From: Rhodocyclaceae bacterium
GTDB lineage: Bacteria > Pseudomonadota > Gammaproteobacteria > Burkholderiales > Rhodocyclaceae
Assembly: GCA_018883265.1 (NCBI GenBank)
Contig: VEQK01000001.1
Coordinates: forward strand, 1 to 64,000
Length of the DNA stretch: 64,000 bases
Direction of reading: 5' to 3'
The notes under the pieces were generated by a model. It was given only the letters and a program-made list of their open reading frames with translations, was not told the DNA's origin and made no database searches. The translations under genes and the position numbers were made by a program. Below are positions 25,818 through 35,354 of this stretch, one piece after another; position 1 is the stretch's first letter, and every line of letters starts with the position of its first letter.

Positions 25818-27569
25818 TCAGCTGACACTGGCCGGCTGGCGACTGTAGCGCCTTTCTCTCAAGGCGCGCACTTTGGCGCGGGTTTGTTCAATAGGAAGAT
25901 CGAGCTGGTTCATGACTTCCTCGGCGAGAGCTAACCCGCTCTCGAACACCTCCGGGATTACTTCGGTGGCGCCCAGCTCAAGAAAACGATCACGATAGGA
26001 GTCGTCCGGAACCCGGGCCACAATTTTGACATCTGGCCGAGTCCGTCGGATAGCAGGCAGCATCCGCTCGATCGCTTCTGGGTTCGGGAAGCAGATGACG
26101 ACAAGCCGGGCAGAGCGAATCCCTGCCGCCATAAGAACTTCCGGACGTTCTGCCCTGCCAAATACGACGTGGCAAAATTCATGACTTGCTTCTTCAACGC
26201 GACGTGCATTGACGTCAATCGCAGTCCAGACCATTTTCTCAGCACTCAAGAACTCGGCAACCGCGTGACCCGTTCGGCCAAATCCACAGATCAGAACATG
26301 GCCCTGTTCCCCGGTGATTTTTCCGTGGTGCTGAAAACGGGCTGTGCCGTCACTGGTGGGATGCGCATTCGGCGCAGAGGTTTTTTCGAGGTGATCGGCC
26401 AGCCTGGCTGAAAGTCTGATAACAAACGGGGCGACAAACATGGATAACAACATTACTGCCAGCGTGGACTGCAGAATCTCCTGGCTGATCAGCCGGTGAC
26501 TGAAAGAGAGCGTTAGGAGGACAATGCCGAATTCGCCGGCAATACCCAGTTGGGACGCCGTCTTCAATGCAACAGGTAGTGAGGTTTTGTTAAGTCGGCA
26601 GACGATTAGCACTACGGATGCCTTGCCAAGTATCAGCAGCACTAAACCGAGAGCGATGATGGGAATATGGCTAAATACATATCCCAGGTCGAGCATCATC
26701 CCTATAGACACAAAGAACAGGCCAAGCATGATGTCCCTGAATGGACGGATATCCGCCTCAACCTCGTGACGGTAGATTGTCTCGGAGACAAGAATACCCC
26801 CGATAAAAGCACCCATGGCTTCGGATAGACCGAACTGTTCCGTCGCCAGCGAGAGCCCAAAAACAATCAAGAGCACCGTCAGCATGAAGAGCTCGGGAGA
26901 ATGAAAGCGTGAGACCAGGGTAAAAATCTGCCTGACGATGATGCGGCCGATCCAGAACATGAGTAATAGAGTCACCACGGTCATGAGAAGACTCATGCCA
27001 AGAACCTGCGTCAGGTTGTCGGGACTCAATGCCAATGCAGGAATAATGATCAGGCTGGGAACGACTACGAGATCCTGAAAGAGCAAAACCGCCATCGTTC
27101 GCTGGCCGTGTCTGGAGTGAAGCTCGAATTGCTCACTTAACAGCTTGGCCATCATGGCGGTTGATGACATGGCAACCGCCAGGCCAACCGCCAGGCCGGG
27201 ACGCCAGCCCTGGTCGTAACCAAACCAGGTGACGAGCATGGTGCCCAGTACGGACAGCAGTAACTGGGCGGGTCCCAGACCTATCACCAGGTGGCGCATA
27301 TGTTTCAGCCGGGAGATATTGAATTCCAGGCCGATCGAGAACATCAGAAAGGCGATGCCGAACTCACCGATTTCTCGGACATCGTCGTCACCCGGCAAAA
27401 GATCGATGCCGGTTGCCGTAATCAGAACGCCGATCAGAAGATAGGCGAGCATTGAAGGCAACCTGAAAATACGCATCCCCAGTACGCCGAATACAGCCAT
27501 GATCAGCAGGGTGACAATGCTGGCCTCGGGCGATAGATCTGGCAGATAGGTGCTGAATTCAATCGGCAT
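25818..27569 (-). CDS. CPA2-family (KefB/KefC-like) cation:proton antiporter
   Basis: A 583-residue protein with ~12 membrane helices followed by a RCK/TrkA-N nucleotide-binding domain from ~residue 415 (HVLICGFGRTGHAVAEFLSAEK). Transport-domain markers include GEFGIAFLMFSIGLEFN, AVAMSSTAMMAKLL and VLLFQDLVVVPSLIIIPAL. These proteins exchange K+ or Na+ for H+; the RCK domain senses nucleotides or glutathione adducts. It is the last gene of a minus-strand potassium operon, 23 bases after the K+ channel gene. The ion and regulator cannot be read from sequence alone. Confidence 0.9.
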   Translation of the reverse strand: MPIEFSTYLPDLSPEASIVTLLIMAVFGVLGMRIFRLPSMLAYLLIGVLITATGIDLLPGDDDVREIGEFGIAFLMFSIGLEFNISRLKHMRHLVIGLGPAQLLLSVLGTMLVTWFGYDQGWRPGLAVGLAVAMSSTAMMAKLLSEQFELHSRHGQRTMAVLLFQDLVVVPSLIIIPALALSPDNLTQVLGMSLLMTVVTLLLMFWIGRIIVRQIFTLVSRFHSPELFMLTVLLIVFGLSLATEQFGLSEAMGAFIGGILVSETIYRHEVEADIRPFRDIMLGLFFVSIGMMLDLGYVFSHIPIIALGLVLLILGKASVVLIVCRLNKTSLPVALKTASQLGIAGEFGIVLLTLSFSHRLISQEILQSTLAVMLLSMFVAPFVIRLSARLADHLEKTSAPNAHPTSDGTARFQHHGKITGEQGHVLICGFGRTGHAVAEFLSAEKMVWTAIDVNARRVEEASHEFCHVVFGRAERPEVLMAAGIRSARLVVICFPNPEAIERMLPAIRRTRPDVKIVARVPDDSYRDRFLELGATEVIPEVFESGLALAEEVMNQLDLPIEQTRAKVRALRERRYSRQPASVS

Positions 27570-27592
27570 GATTCTTGTGAATCGTTCTGCGT

Positions 27593-29296
27593 CTATGCAA
27601 GGAGACGCCCAAGCAAGCTGCCGGTAGCGCTGTGGCCGAGAATGACATATTCCAGCGCATTAAGATTTTGCGCAGCGTTCCTTTGCTCGTTCCACGCGTC
27701 GCGCACCCCGGCAAACAGGATCTTGTCACCAATCGCCAATTCGGTATTCGCCGCTGGCAGGATGATCAACTTCCCTGCGCGTTCTATGGCCAGTGCCATC
27801 AGGGCGAGAGGCTCGTCACGATGTCTGTTGGATGTCAGCAGATGCAACAGTTGAAGTGGGGTGCTCTGATTCTCGGGGTTGCTCAACCATTGGTGGAGTG
27901 CCGGTGTCTTTGCTTGCGTAAGGTTGAGACGCCACACAAAGGGAACAAGCCCCTTGGTGATGGGTTTGAGTTGATTAAGCACCTGCTCCGCCCAGTCGGC
28001 ATCGCGTTTTTCTATTTCACGGACAAACCGGCCCAGCATGGGGGTTGTAAGGAAGCTTAAGCAGGCGTGTGCGATGGTATGAGTCGTTACCATCGTCAGG
28101 TTGGCGTGAAAGCGCTCAAATAAAATCGAATTGGCGGCGCTACTCTGGCGCATCACAATGAAAAGTTTGGGATTAAGATGCCGGGCCGTGATCGCGATGG
28201 AGAGATTGTTGATATCGTTGTCCGAACCAGCCACCAGGCCAACGGCACCTGCAATCCCCGCATCAACCAGCGGTGAGGATTCGGTGCCGTTGCTGAGTAT
28301 GGACTTGTGGTCGTCCGGGTTGGTCGGCCTTGGATCGATGATGGTCACCTGATCATGTAGCCCGAGCGCATCAAGTTGATGGACGATCGCCCGACCAAAA
28401 TGTCCGTATCCGCAAATAATCCAGTGCCCGGTAGGCGGGTGTGGCATCTCGGGGAGCGGCGTCTCTGGAACGCGTGTGAGCCATTCGACCAGTTGAAAAC
28501 CCGATGGATTGCGCAAGGCCAGCGCCAGGCGACGTGCGTAAAGCGTATAGGGATCAACAATGAAATTCGTGCCGAAAGAGGCCATGTTGGCCGCAATCGA
28601 TGCATTTTCAGCGCGGGCGATAATGGGGATGCCGGGATTAAGCAAGCGCACATTCATCGCGATCGCCAGATTGGTGTCGTCGTTGTTGGTCACTGCCAGC
28701 ACTGCCTTGCAGGCAGGAAGCTGAAGACCCGCCAGAAGCAGGGTGGCCGGCAGCTGGGCGTCTGCCTGCAGGGCGGGGACGTCTGCTTGATAGTCGCCCA
28801 GCTCAAGCTCCTGAATCGGCTCGGGTCGATGATCAATGGCGACAAAGCGCATTTGAACCTGATCGAGCGTTTGGCTGATCAGGCTTCCTGTTTCACCCAT
28901 GCCGCAAATGATGCAGAAAGGTTCCGTCATTCGGCGGGTCTTTCTGGAGAAACGGCTGGTTGCCAGGGCACGATGCAAGCCATCGTCCTTCAGAAGGTTA
29001 AGGATGCTCAGTATGGAATAGGTCCAACCAATCACCGTCAGGTAGATGCAGATGGTGACCCAGAAGCGTTGGCTGTAGGAAAACGCTACAGGGATTTCGC
29101 CAAAGCCGATGGTGCTTGCGGTATAGCTGATGAAGTAGAACGCGTCAAAGAATGACAAAGGCGCGGTTGGCTGACCCTCCGCATCTACCCCGGGGATGAG
29201 TGTTAGCCCGAAAATTGAGATGGCATAGATAAGAATAATTGCAATCAGCGGCGCGCGCATGCGCCGCAAGACCAGAAACAGAATGCTGTCTTTCAT
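27593..29296 (-). CDS. Two-helix potassium channel with paired RCK (TrkA-N) domains
   Basis: A 567-residue protein. An N-terminal pore module has two membrane helices flanking the selectivity filter TIGFGE, close to the consensus TVGYGD. Two nucleotide-binding folds follow: one at FCIICGMGETGSLISQTLDQ and one at WIICGYGHFGRAIVHQLDA, with TrkA-C-like ends. The Ile/Phe/Glu version of the filter may alter selectivity. It sits in an operon with a small upstream membrane protein (25-base gap) and a downstream CPA2 antiporter (23-base gap). The operon as a whole probably handles potassium efflux and pH homeostasis. Confidence 0.9.
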   Translation of the reverse strand: MKDSILFLVLRRMRAPLIAIILIYAISIFGLTLIPGVDAEGQPTAPLSFFDAFYFISYTASTIGFGEIPVAFSYSQRFWVTICIYLTVIGWTYSILSILNLLKDDGLHRALATSRFSRKTRRMTEPFCIICGMGETGSLISQTLDQVQMRFVAIDHRPEPIQELELGDYQADVPALQADAQLPATLLLAGLQLPACKAVLAVTNNDDTNLAIAMNVRLLNPGIPIIARAENASIAANMASFGTNFIVDPYTLYARRLALALRNPSGFQLVEWLTRVPETPLPEMPHPPTGHWIICGYGHFGRAIVHQLDALGLHDQVTIIDPRPTNPDDHKSILSNGTESSPLVDAGIAGAVGLVAGSDNDINNLSIAITARHLNPKLFIVMRQSSAANSILFERFHANLTMVTTHTIAHACLSFLTTPMLGRFVREIEKRDADWAEQVLNQLKPITKGLVPFVWRLNLTQAKTPALHQWLSNPENQSTPLQLLHLLTSNRHRDEPLALMALAIERAGKLIILPAANTELAIGDKILFAGVRDAWNEQRNAAQNLNALEYVILGHSATGSLLGRLLA

Positions 29297-29321
29297 TTTG
29301 CCGTCTCGGGCTCGGCTGGAA

Positions 29322-29705
29322 TTAACGACGCATCATGACGGTTTCAGCAATCAGCAGGGCTACGGAGACGACGTTGGCAAACAGGGCGCCCCCCGAGAGA
29401 GAGACAACACTGGCAGTGATTTCCGGGGTCATGCCCGCCATCGTGATATGAACGGCGACCGCCCAGGTAATCGCAGCAGCAATCAGCTGTAAGTCTGCAA
29501 CCAGGCTGGTAGCCAGATGGATCGCGCCAATCTGGGTGCGATCCCCGAATTTCAGAACGGTTGCGATCAGATTAACGATAATTGCTGCAAAAAGCTCATA
29601 GATGTGGTGCAACTCAGGGCGTTCGATATCACCGACAAAGAAGCCAAAGTTGAGCGTTGCGGCGAGAACGATAAAGAAACCAAAGACAACTTTTTCCAGA
29701 TTCAT
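29322..29705 (-). CDS. Small four-helix membrane protein (DUF6394-like)
   Basis: A 127-residue protein with four membrane segments (FGFFIVLAATLNFGFFVGDI, YELFAAIIVNLIATVL, LIAAAITWAVAVHI, LFANVVSVALLIAETVM). It resembles the short DUF6394 family often found beside potassium channels; I assign this from memory of the conserved N-terminal block. It is first in the operon with the RCK channel and the CPA2 antiporter, which suggests an accessory subunit. No catalytic or ion-binding motif is seen. Confidence 0.7.
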   Translation of the reverse strand: MNLEKVVFGFFIVLAATLNFGFFVGDIERPELHHIYELFAAIIVNLIATVLKFGDRTQIGAIHLATSLVADLQLIAAAITWAVAVHITMAGMTPEITASVVSLSGGALFANVVSVALLIAETVMMRR

Positions 29706-29920
29706 ACCTACTCCTCAAATCAAGGGTACCGGTTGATTTGATTATAGGCCACATCAAAAGTGCTTTTCGATTTGGTGTGGGGAAAAGCGTCTGGACAAGA
29801 CCTCCTACTCGATTCGCTTTGGTCTGCTGCAGTCAGGGTGCCGGGATTGATGCGAGAAATCGCGCTAACCTGGCATCAATCCTGTAGAATCAAATAATCT
29901 ATAAATTACCGTCTATCCAT

Positions 29921-30511
29921 TTGAATTTTCGTAAGTTTGGCCTTCGTCCAACTCTGTTCTCACGCCCTGTTTCCAGTGGTCGACTCAAGGATGCCAAAGC
30001 ATCGCTTCAGCGTTACTGGTTCAAGTTGCGGGCGGGTGTTTTCTCGCGAGGTCAATGGTCGCTGGGGAGCGCGAAGATTCATGTTCATCCCGAGCGAATC
30101 TCTGCTGCACTGTGTGTCATTTTGATGCTGGTGATCGTGGCGACAGCAGCCTACTGGGCATTGCGTATAGTGCAAATTCCATTTCCACCGTCAGTGACCG
30201 GCAAAGGCGTTGTCTTTTATGAGGCGGGTTCTGGCCAGACCCTGCGTTCGTTATTCGGAGAAAAAAACTTTGACGCGAGCCGTGTGGTATTGCGCGGCAT
30301 TGTGATTACCGGAACGAATGCTTCGGGTCATGAGGGAATGGCATTAATTGAAATAGATGGCAAAACGGCGCAGGCAATTTCTGTGGGGGAAATGTTGCCC
30401 CCGGGTATTCGTCTGGAAAAAATTAATCCTGAGGGCGCTGTAATGAACTATCAGGGTAAAGAATTCAGCCTGCAACAATCATTCGATAGTGGCTCAGGCA
30501 AATCCCAGTAA
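29921..30511 (+). CDS. gspC: T2SS inner-membrane protein GspC
   Basis: A 196-residue protein: a basic cytoplasmic start, a single membrane helix (~63-85, ISAALCVILMLVIVATAAYWAL) and a periplasmic homology region (~100-185) with VVLRGIVITG and ALIEIDGKTAQAISVGEMLPPGIRL. GspC links the inner-membrane platform to the GspD secretin. There is no C-terminal PDZ or coiled coil, so this is the short form. The frame starts at a TTG with no clear ribosome binding site; the start is uncertain. It leads the plus-strand gspCDEF unit with a 5-base gap to gspD. Confidence 0.85.
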   Translation: MNFRKFGLRPTLFSRPVSSGRLKDAKASLQRYWFKLRAGVFSRGQWSLGSAKIHVHPERISAALCVILMLVIVATAAYWALRIVQIPFPPSVTGKGVVFYEAGSGQTLRSLFGEKNFDASRVVLRGIVITGTNASGHEGMALIEIDGKTAQAISVGEMLPPGIRLEKINPEGAVMNYQGKEFSLQQSFDSGSGKSQ

Positions 30512-30516
30512 GGCCC

Positions 30517-32706
30517 ATGTTTATGAATCTGAAATTACGTTCATTGATGTTGCTGATGTTGTCGCTGCCGGCGATGCATCCGGTTTATGCACAGTCTGAG
30601 GCACAGCAGCCTGCCCCCGTTCCGCTGGTCGGCAACGCTGCAGGTGAACAGGCGACGATTACGCTTGCCTTTCAAGGCACCGAGATAGAACCCGTCGCTG
30701 CAGCTGTTGCCAAGGCAACAGGGCAATCGATTATTGTTGACCCGCGGGTTAAGGGAAAGATTTCATTGACGACCCCGAGACCGGTATCGCGTCAAGGGGC
30801 TCTGGATCTTTTCTCGTCAGCGCTGCGCTCGGCCGGTTTTGCCTTGGTGCAGGTGAATGGCATTTATCGTGTGGTCCCCGAGGCAGATGCCAAGATCCAG
30901 GGTAATACGGTGCTCACCCAGACAAATCCCGAAGGCGATCAGGTGGTGACCCGGGTGTTCAAGATTAAACAGGATTCGGCAACCAATCTGGTCAACGTAC
31001 TGAAGCCGTTGCTGACACCCAATAGTTCTATTTCAGCCAACCCAGGCAACAACACGATTATCGTTACTGATTACGCCAGTAACGTGAAGCGTGTCGCCAA
31101 ACTGATTGACTCGATGGACGAGCCGACCGTTGGCGACGTACAGACGATTCACTTGCGCTATGGCGTAGCGATTGATGTGGCCAGTATTCTCAATAAGGTT
31201 GTGGAAACCACGACCAATCCGGCCGATGCTGCGGGCGGCAAGACCGTCGTGATTGCCGAACCTCGTAGTAATTCTATCCTGGTCAAATCATCGAATCCGG
31301 AAAAAATCCGACAGATTCGCAGCCTGATTGCCCGGATCGATACGCCAACAGCCAGTAGCGGCAATATCTGGGTGGTGCCGCTGAAAAATGCGGAGGCATC
31401 AAAGCTGGCCGTGACATTGCGGGCGATTGTTGCGGCGGATAATACATTTTCCCAGCAGGCAGGTGTCAGTAATGCAGGGACGACAAGCACCCAGCCGGGC
31501 AATACCCAGCAGCCCAATCAGCCAGTGACGCCTCAGGGCGGCGCCGCCGGTCAGGCGGGGTCAGGTTCCATGTCTGCGGCAGCAACGAGCGGTCTCACCA
31601 GCACCAGTGCGCCGTCGGTCGGCGGCCTGATTCAGGCCGATCCGCCAACCAATTCGCTCATTATCACGGCATCTGAACCGTACTACCGCCATTTGCGCCA
31701 GATTATCGATCAGCTTGATAAACGCCGGACGCAGGTCTATGTCGAAGCGATGATTGCTGAAGTGGCTTCGAACAGTAGTGCCCAGTTGGGCATACAGTGG
31801 CAGGGCATTATCAATGCGGGGGGGCAGAATGTGCCGTTCGGCGGCACGAATTATGGCGCCGGCAACCAGAACATTTTCGACTTGAGTAAGTTCTCCGCCT
31901 GTCTGCTCAACCCGGCGGCTTGCGTCGGCTCGACATCAGCGATTACGCCGGCCAATGGCCTCAATGTGGGGATGCTTTCCAAGTTCGGTGGTAACTACAC
32001 CATGTCAGCCCTGATTCAGGCGATGGATACCGAAAAGGGATTCCGGGTGCTCTCCACGCCAAATCTTGTGACCCTGGACAATGAAGAGGCGCGGATTATG
32101 GTGGGCAAGAACGTGCCGATTCTGTCGGGTTCCTACACGACGAATGCGACATCCCAGACAACACCGTTTCAGACGTATAACCGGCAGGATATCGGCATCC
32201 TGCTGCGTGTACGCCCTCAAATCGCGCATAACGGTACAGTGAAGCTGACGGTGTATCAGGAGGTGTCCACTCTTGAAAGCCAGGATCCGCGAATTATTCA
32301 GACGCAGGGCTACACCATCAATAAGCGCAATATCGAATCGAACATCATTGTTGATGACGGCCAAATGTTCGTGATTGGCGGCCTGATCGATGATAATTAC
32401 AGTGATTTATCGGATGGGGTGCCTTTCCTCAAGGATATTCCCCTCATCGGGCAGCTTTTCCGGTATGACTCCAAGTCCCGCCAAAAGCTTAACCTGATGG
32501 TTTTTCTGCGCCCATATATCATTAAAGACACCAGAGCAGGCGAGGAGCTGACGGCTAACCGGTATGACTTCATGCAGGACAGGCAGGATGAGTTCAAGCA
32601 GTTGCCGATGCTTCTGCCGAAGGAAAACCTGCCAACGATGGACAACGTGTCGAAGCCCCTGACCCACCCGGGCAAGATTCAGCAAGCACCAACATTGAAA
32701 CCCTAA
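30517..32706 (+). CDS. gspD: T2SS outer-membrane secretin GspD
   Basis: A 729-residue protein with a signal peptide ending VYAQ. It has an N0 domain and N1-N3 repeats (~50-400), with a Gln/Gly/Ala-rich insert around 305-360 (QPNQPVTPQGG...), and a secretin beta-barrel core (~430-680). Core motifs include VYVEAMIAEVASNSSAQLGIQW, GFRVLSTPNLVTLDNEEARIMVGKNVPI and VPFLKDIPLIGQLFRY. The secretin is the outer-membrane exit pore. A short C-terminal tail remains, but no pilotin (GspS) gene was seen. It lies between gspC and gspE with gaps of 5 and 6 bases. Confidence 0.95.
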   Translation: MFMNLKLRSLMLLMLSLPAMHPVYAQSEAQQPAPVPLVGNAAGEQATITLAFQGTEIEPVAAAVAKATGQSIIVDPRVKGKISLTTPRPVSRQGALDLFSSALRSAGFALVQVNGIYRVVPEADAKIQGNTVLTQTNPEGDQVVTRVFKIKQDSATNLVNVLKPLLTPNSSISANPGNNTIIVTDYASNVKRVAKLIDSMDEPTVGDVQTIHLRYGVAIDVASILNKVVETTTNPADAAGGKTVVIAEPRSNSILVKSSNPEKIRQIRSLIARIDTPTASSGNIWVVPLKNAEASKLAVTLRAIVAADNTFSQQAGVSNAGTTSTQPGNTQQPNQPVTPQGGAAGQAGSGSMSAAATSGLTSTSAPSVGGLIQADPPTNSLIITASEPYYRHLRQIIDQLDKRRTQVYVEAMIAEVASNSSAQLGIQWQGIINAGGQNVPFGGTNYGAGNQNIFDLSKFSACLLNPAACVGSTSAITPANGLNVGMLSKFGGNYTMSALIQAMDTEKGFRVLSTPNLVTLDNEEARIMVGKNVPILSGSYTTNATSQTTPFQTYNRQDIGILLRVRPQIAHNGTVKLTVYQEVSTLESQDPRIIQTQGYTINKRNIESNIIVDDGQMFVIGGLIDDNYSDLSDGVPFLKDIPLIGQLFRYDSKSRQKLNLMVFLRPYIIKDTRAGEELTANRYDFMQDRQDEFKQLPMLLPKENLPTMDNVSKPLTHPGKIQQAPTLKP

Positions 32707-32712
32707 GACCTT

Positions 32713-34116
32713 ATGCAGCGCGTACCATTTGCATTTGCCAAAGCGAACGAGGTTCTTCTGGAATGGGATCCGGCGCTTGGGTTGCCTGTGCTGCTGCATA
32801 CAGCCAATACGCCGTATGCTGTCATTCAGGAAGTCTGTCGCTTGAATGGCCCGATACAACGCCGTCGTGCAGATGCGGACACGGTGCGCCATAAGATTAA
32901 CGAGAGCTACGCCAAGGCCGACCAGAATGCGGCGCAGGTCGTGGACGAAGTCGGTGAAACGCTCGATCTCAGCAAGTTGTTGCAGGAGTTGCCCGAGTCG
33001 GTCGATCTGCTGGAAAATACCGACAATGCTCCGGTGATCCGCATGATCAATAGCCTGTTACGCCAGGCGACACGGGACGGTGCGTCGGATATCCATCTGG
33101 AGGCCTTTGAACGCCAGTCCATGGTGCGATTTCGTGTCGATGGCAACCTCCGCGATGTGGTAGAGATGCGCCGAGATTTGCATGCGGCATTGGTGTCGCG
33201 CATCAAGATTATGGCGTCACTGGATATTGCCGAGAAACGTTTGCCGCAGGATGGCCGTATTTCTGTCCGGGTTGGTGGCCGCGCCATTGATATCCGCGTG
33301 TCAACGCTACCGACGGCACATGGTGAACGGGTGGTGCTGCGACTGCTGGAAAAAAATTACGAAAAACTCGACTTACGGGCTTTGGGCATGGCTGATGATA
33401 CCTTCGCCAGCTTCGATAAGCTCTTGCACAAGCCACACGGAATCGTTCTGGTCACCGGGCCAACCGGCAGCGGTAAGACCACAACGCTTTATGCATCGCT
33501 GCTCAGTCTGCGTTCGAATACCAGTAACATTATGACGGTTGAAGATCCGATTGAGTATGACCTCGAAGGGATCGGCCAGACACAGGTGAATCCACGAATC
33601 GAAATGAGCTTTGCCCGAGCATTGAGGGCAATTCTTCGTCAGGATCCGGATATTGTGATGATCGGGGAAATCCGGGACCTCGAAACGGCGCAGATTGCCG
33701 TTCAGGCGTCACTGACGGGGCATCTGGTGCTGGCGACACTGCATACCAACGATGCCCCTTCGGCAGTCACGCGTTTAATTGACATGGGTATCGAGCCTTT
33801 TCTGCTGGCGTCATCGCTACTGGGGGTTCTGGGTCAACGCCTGATTCGCTTGTCTTGTTCCGCTTGCCAAGGGCGGGGATGTGACGCCTGCGCACAAAGT
33901 GGCTACGCTGGCCGTGCCGGTATCTATGAGTTGATGCAGGTCACGGAACCGCTGCGCGAACTGATTCACGCTCATGCTGCGGAAGCCGAATTACGTAAAC
34001 AGGCGTGTCTCGATGGCATGCGTACGCTGACCGAAGATTGTCAGCGCTGGGTAGATAGTGGTGCGACGACCCGTGAGGAAATGATGCGGGTCACCGGCAG
34101 CGTGCATCTCGATTAA
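32713..34116 (+). CDS. gspE: T2SS ATPase GspE
   Basis: A 467-residue secretion ATPase. Walker A is GPTGSGKTTT (249-258), the Asp box is IMTVEDPIEYDLEG and Walker B is DPDIVMIGEIRDLETA, with HTNDA after it. The zinc-binding segment normally has two CxxC pairs separated by ~25-30 residues. Here they are only four residues apart (C382, C385, C390, C393 in CSACQGRGCDAC). The N-terminal N1 domain is also short. The enzyme powers pseudopilus assembly through GspL and GspF. It is in the gspCDEF unit, 15 bases before gspF. Confidence 0.94.
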   Translation: MQRVPFAFAKANEVLLEWDPALGLPVLLHTANTPYAVIQEVCRLNGPIQRRRADADTVRHKINESYAKADQNAAQVVDEVGETLDLSKLLQELPESVDLLENTDNAPVIRMINSLLRQATRDGASDIHLEAFERQSMVRFRVDGNLRDVVEMRRDLHAALVSRIKIMASLDIAEKRLPQDGRISVRVGGRAIDIRVSTLPTAHGERVVLRLLEKNYEKLDLRALGMADDTFASFDKLLHKPHGIVLVTGPTGSGKTTTLYASLLSLRSNTSNIMTVEDPIEYDLEGIGQTQVNPRIEMSFARALRAILRQDPDIVMIGEIRDLETAQIAVQASLTGHLVLATLHTNDAPSAVTRLIDMGIEPFLLASSLLGVLGQRLIRLSCSACQGRGCDACAQSGYAGRAGIYELMQVTEPLRELIHAHAAEAELRKQACLDGMRTLTEDCQRWVDSGATTREEMMRVTGSVHLD

Positions 34117-34131
34117 CGAGACCTCAAGCCG

Positions 34132-35352
34132 ATGCAGCGATTCCGTTTTGAAGCGATCACTTACGATGGCCAGACCGAAAAGGGTGTGGTGGAAAGTGAC
34201 GCGATCAAATCAGCACGCCAACAGTTATTGGCACGCGGTCTCGTGCCGATATCGGTAGAACTGGATGGCGCCGGAGCAGGGGCAGCAGGCGTATCGGGAT
34301 TGCTATTCAAGCGCAAGGGCATTAGTGCAACCGACTTGGCAGTGATCACCAAGCAGTTCGCGTTACTGGTTCGTTCAGGGTTGCCGCTGGATGAAGCGCT
34401 GCGGTTGTTGGCAGAAGAGTCGCCGAAGCAGGTTGCGCGGGATGTTCTGGCTGAAATCGTACATGAGTTGCAATCGGGGGTGCCGCTCTCCCGTGCGCTG
34501 GCAAGCCAGCCGGCGACCTTTGATACGCTCTATCAGTCTGTGGTTGCCGCTGCCGAACATTCAGGATTGATGGCGCCCGTGCTCACGCAGTTTGCGACCT
34601 TTCTGGAAAAGCGTCAGGCCATGAAGCAGAAAGTTGTTGCAGCGATGGTCTATCCCGTGATGCTCATTGCCGTCTCATTTCTGGTGATGACGGTATTAAT
34701 GGTCTATGTCATTCCGCAGGTCACCCGGGTATTTGAAAGTACGCGTCAGAAGTTGCCGCTGACGACGGAAATCGTGATGTCAATTTCTTCTTTTCTGGCG
34801 GAGTGGGGCTGGCTGTTAGTGGTGGCGGTTCTGGGATTGGTTTGGGTTGTGCGGCACGCCTTGCAGAATCCATCAGTAAGACTCGATGTTGATAGCCGTG
34901 CATTGTCGATGCCGGTGATTGGCCCATTGATTCTGGCCTATGAGACAGCGCGTTTCGCCAACACCATGTCGATGCTGGTTGCGGCGAATGTGCCGATTTT
35001 ATCCGCCCTGAGGAGTGCCCGCGACACGCTCAGGAACTCTTATCTCAGATCGGTCGTTGATGCCGCTGAAATGCGGGTACGTGAGGGAAGTACCCTGGCC
35101 AGAGCCCTGGGTGCCCAGGGTGTGTTTTCGCCCCTGTTCATACATATGATCCGCTCGGGTGAAGCCACGGGTCAGCTCGCAGATATGCTGCGCTTTGGCG
35201 CAGACAATGCCGAAGTCGATGCCGAGCAGACCACCCGTGTTTTTACCAGCATTCTCGAGCCCGCCATGATTTTACTGATGGGCGTCATGGTGCTCTTCAT
35301 CGTCATGGCCGTGATGCAGCCAATTCTCGAAATGAACGCGGGAATTCGCTGA
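34132..35352 (+). CDS. gspF: T2SS inner-membrane platform protein GspF
   Basis: A 406-residue protein with two repeats of the T2SSF fold. The first carries TKQFALLVRSGLPLDEALRLLAEES and the second ARFANTMSMLVAANVPILSALRSA. Three membrane helices are present: one near residue 175, one near 225, and one at the C-terminus (MILLMGVMVLFIVMAVMQPILEMN). The start MQRFRFEAITYDGQTEKG is the usual family N-terminus. GspF is the core of the inner-membrane platform that the ATPase rotates or drives. The length matches the family. It ends three bases before the M23 peptidase gene, so that gene is part of the same transcript. Confidence 0.94.
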   Translation: MQRFRFEAITYDGQTEKGVVESDAIKSARQQLLARGLVPISVELDGAGAGAAGVSGLLFKRKGISATDLAVITKQFALLVRSGLPLDEALRLLAEESPKQVARDVLAEIVHELQSGVPLSRALASQPATFDTLYQSVVAAAEHSGLMAPVLTQFATFLEKRQAMKQKVVAAMVYPVMLIAVSFLVMTVLMVYVIPQVTRVFESTRQKLPLTTEIVMSISSFLAEWGWLLVVAVLGLVWVVRHALQNPSVRLDVDSRALSMPVIGPLILAYETARFANTMSMLVAANVPILSALRSARDTLRNSYLRSVVDAAEMRVREGSTLARALGAQGVFSPLFIHMIRSGEATGQLADMLRFGADNAEVDAEQTTRVFTSILEPAMILLMGVMVLFIVMAVMQPILEMNAGIR

Positions 35353-35354
35353 TC

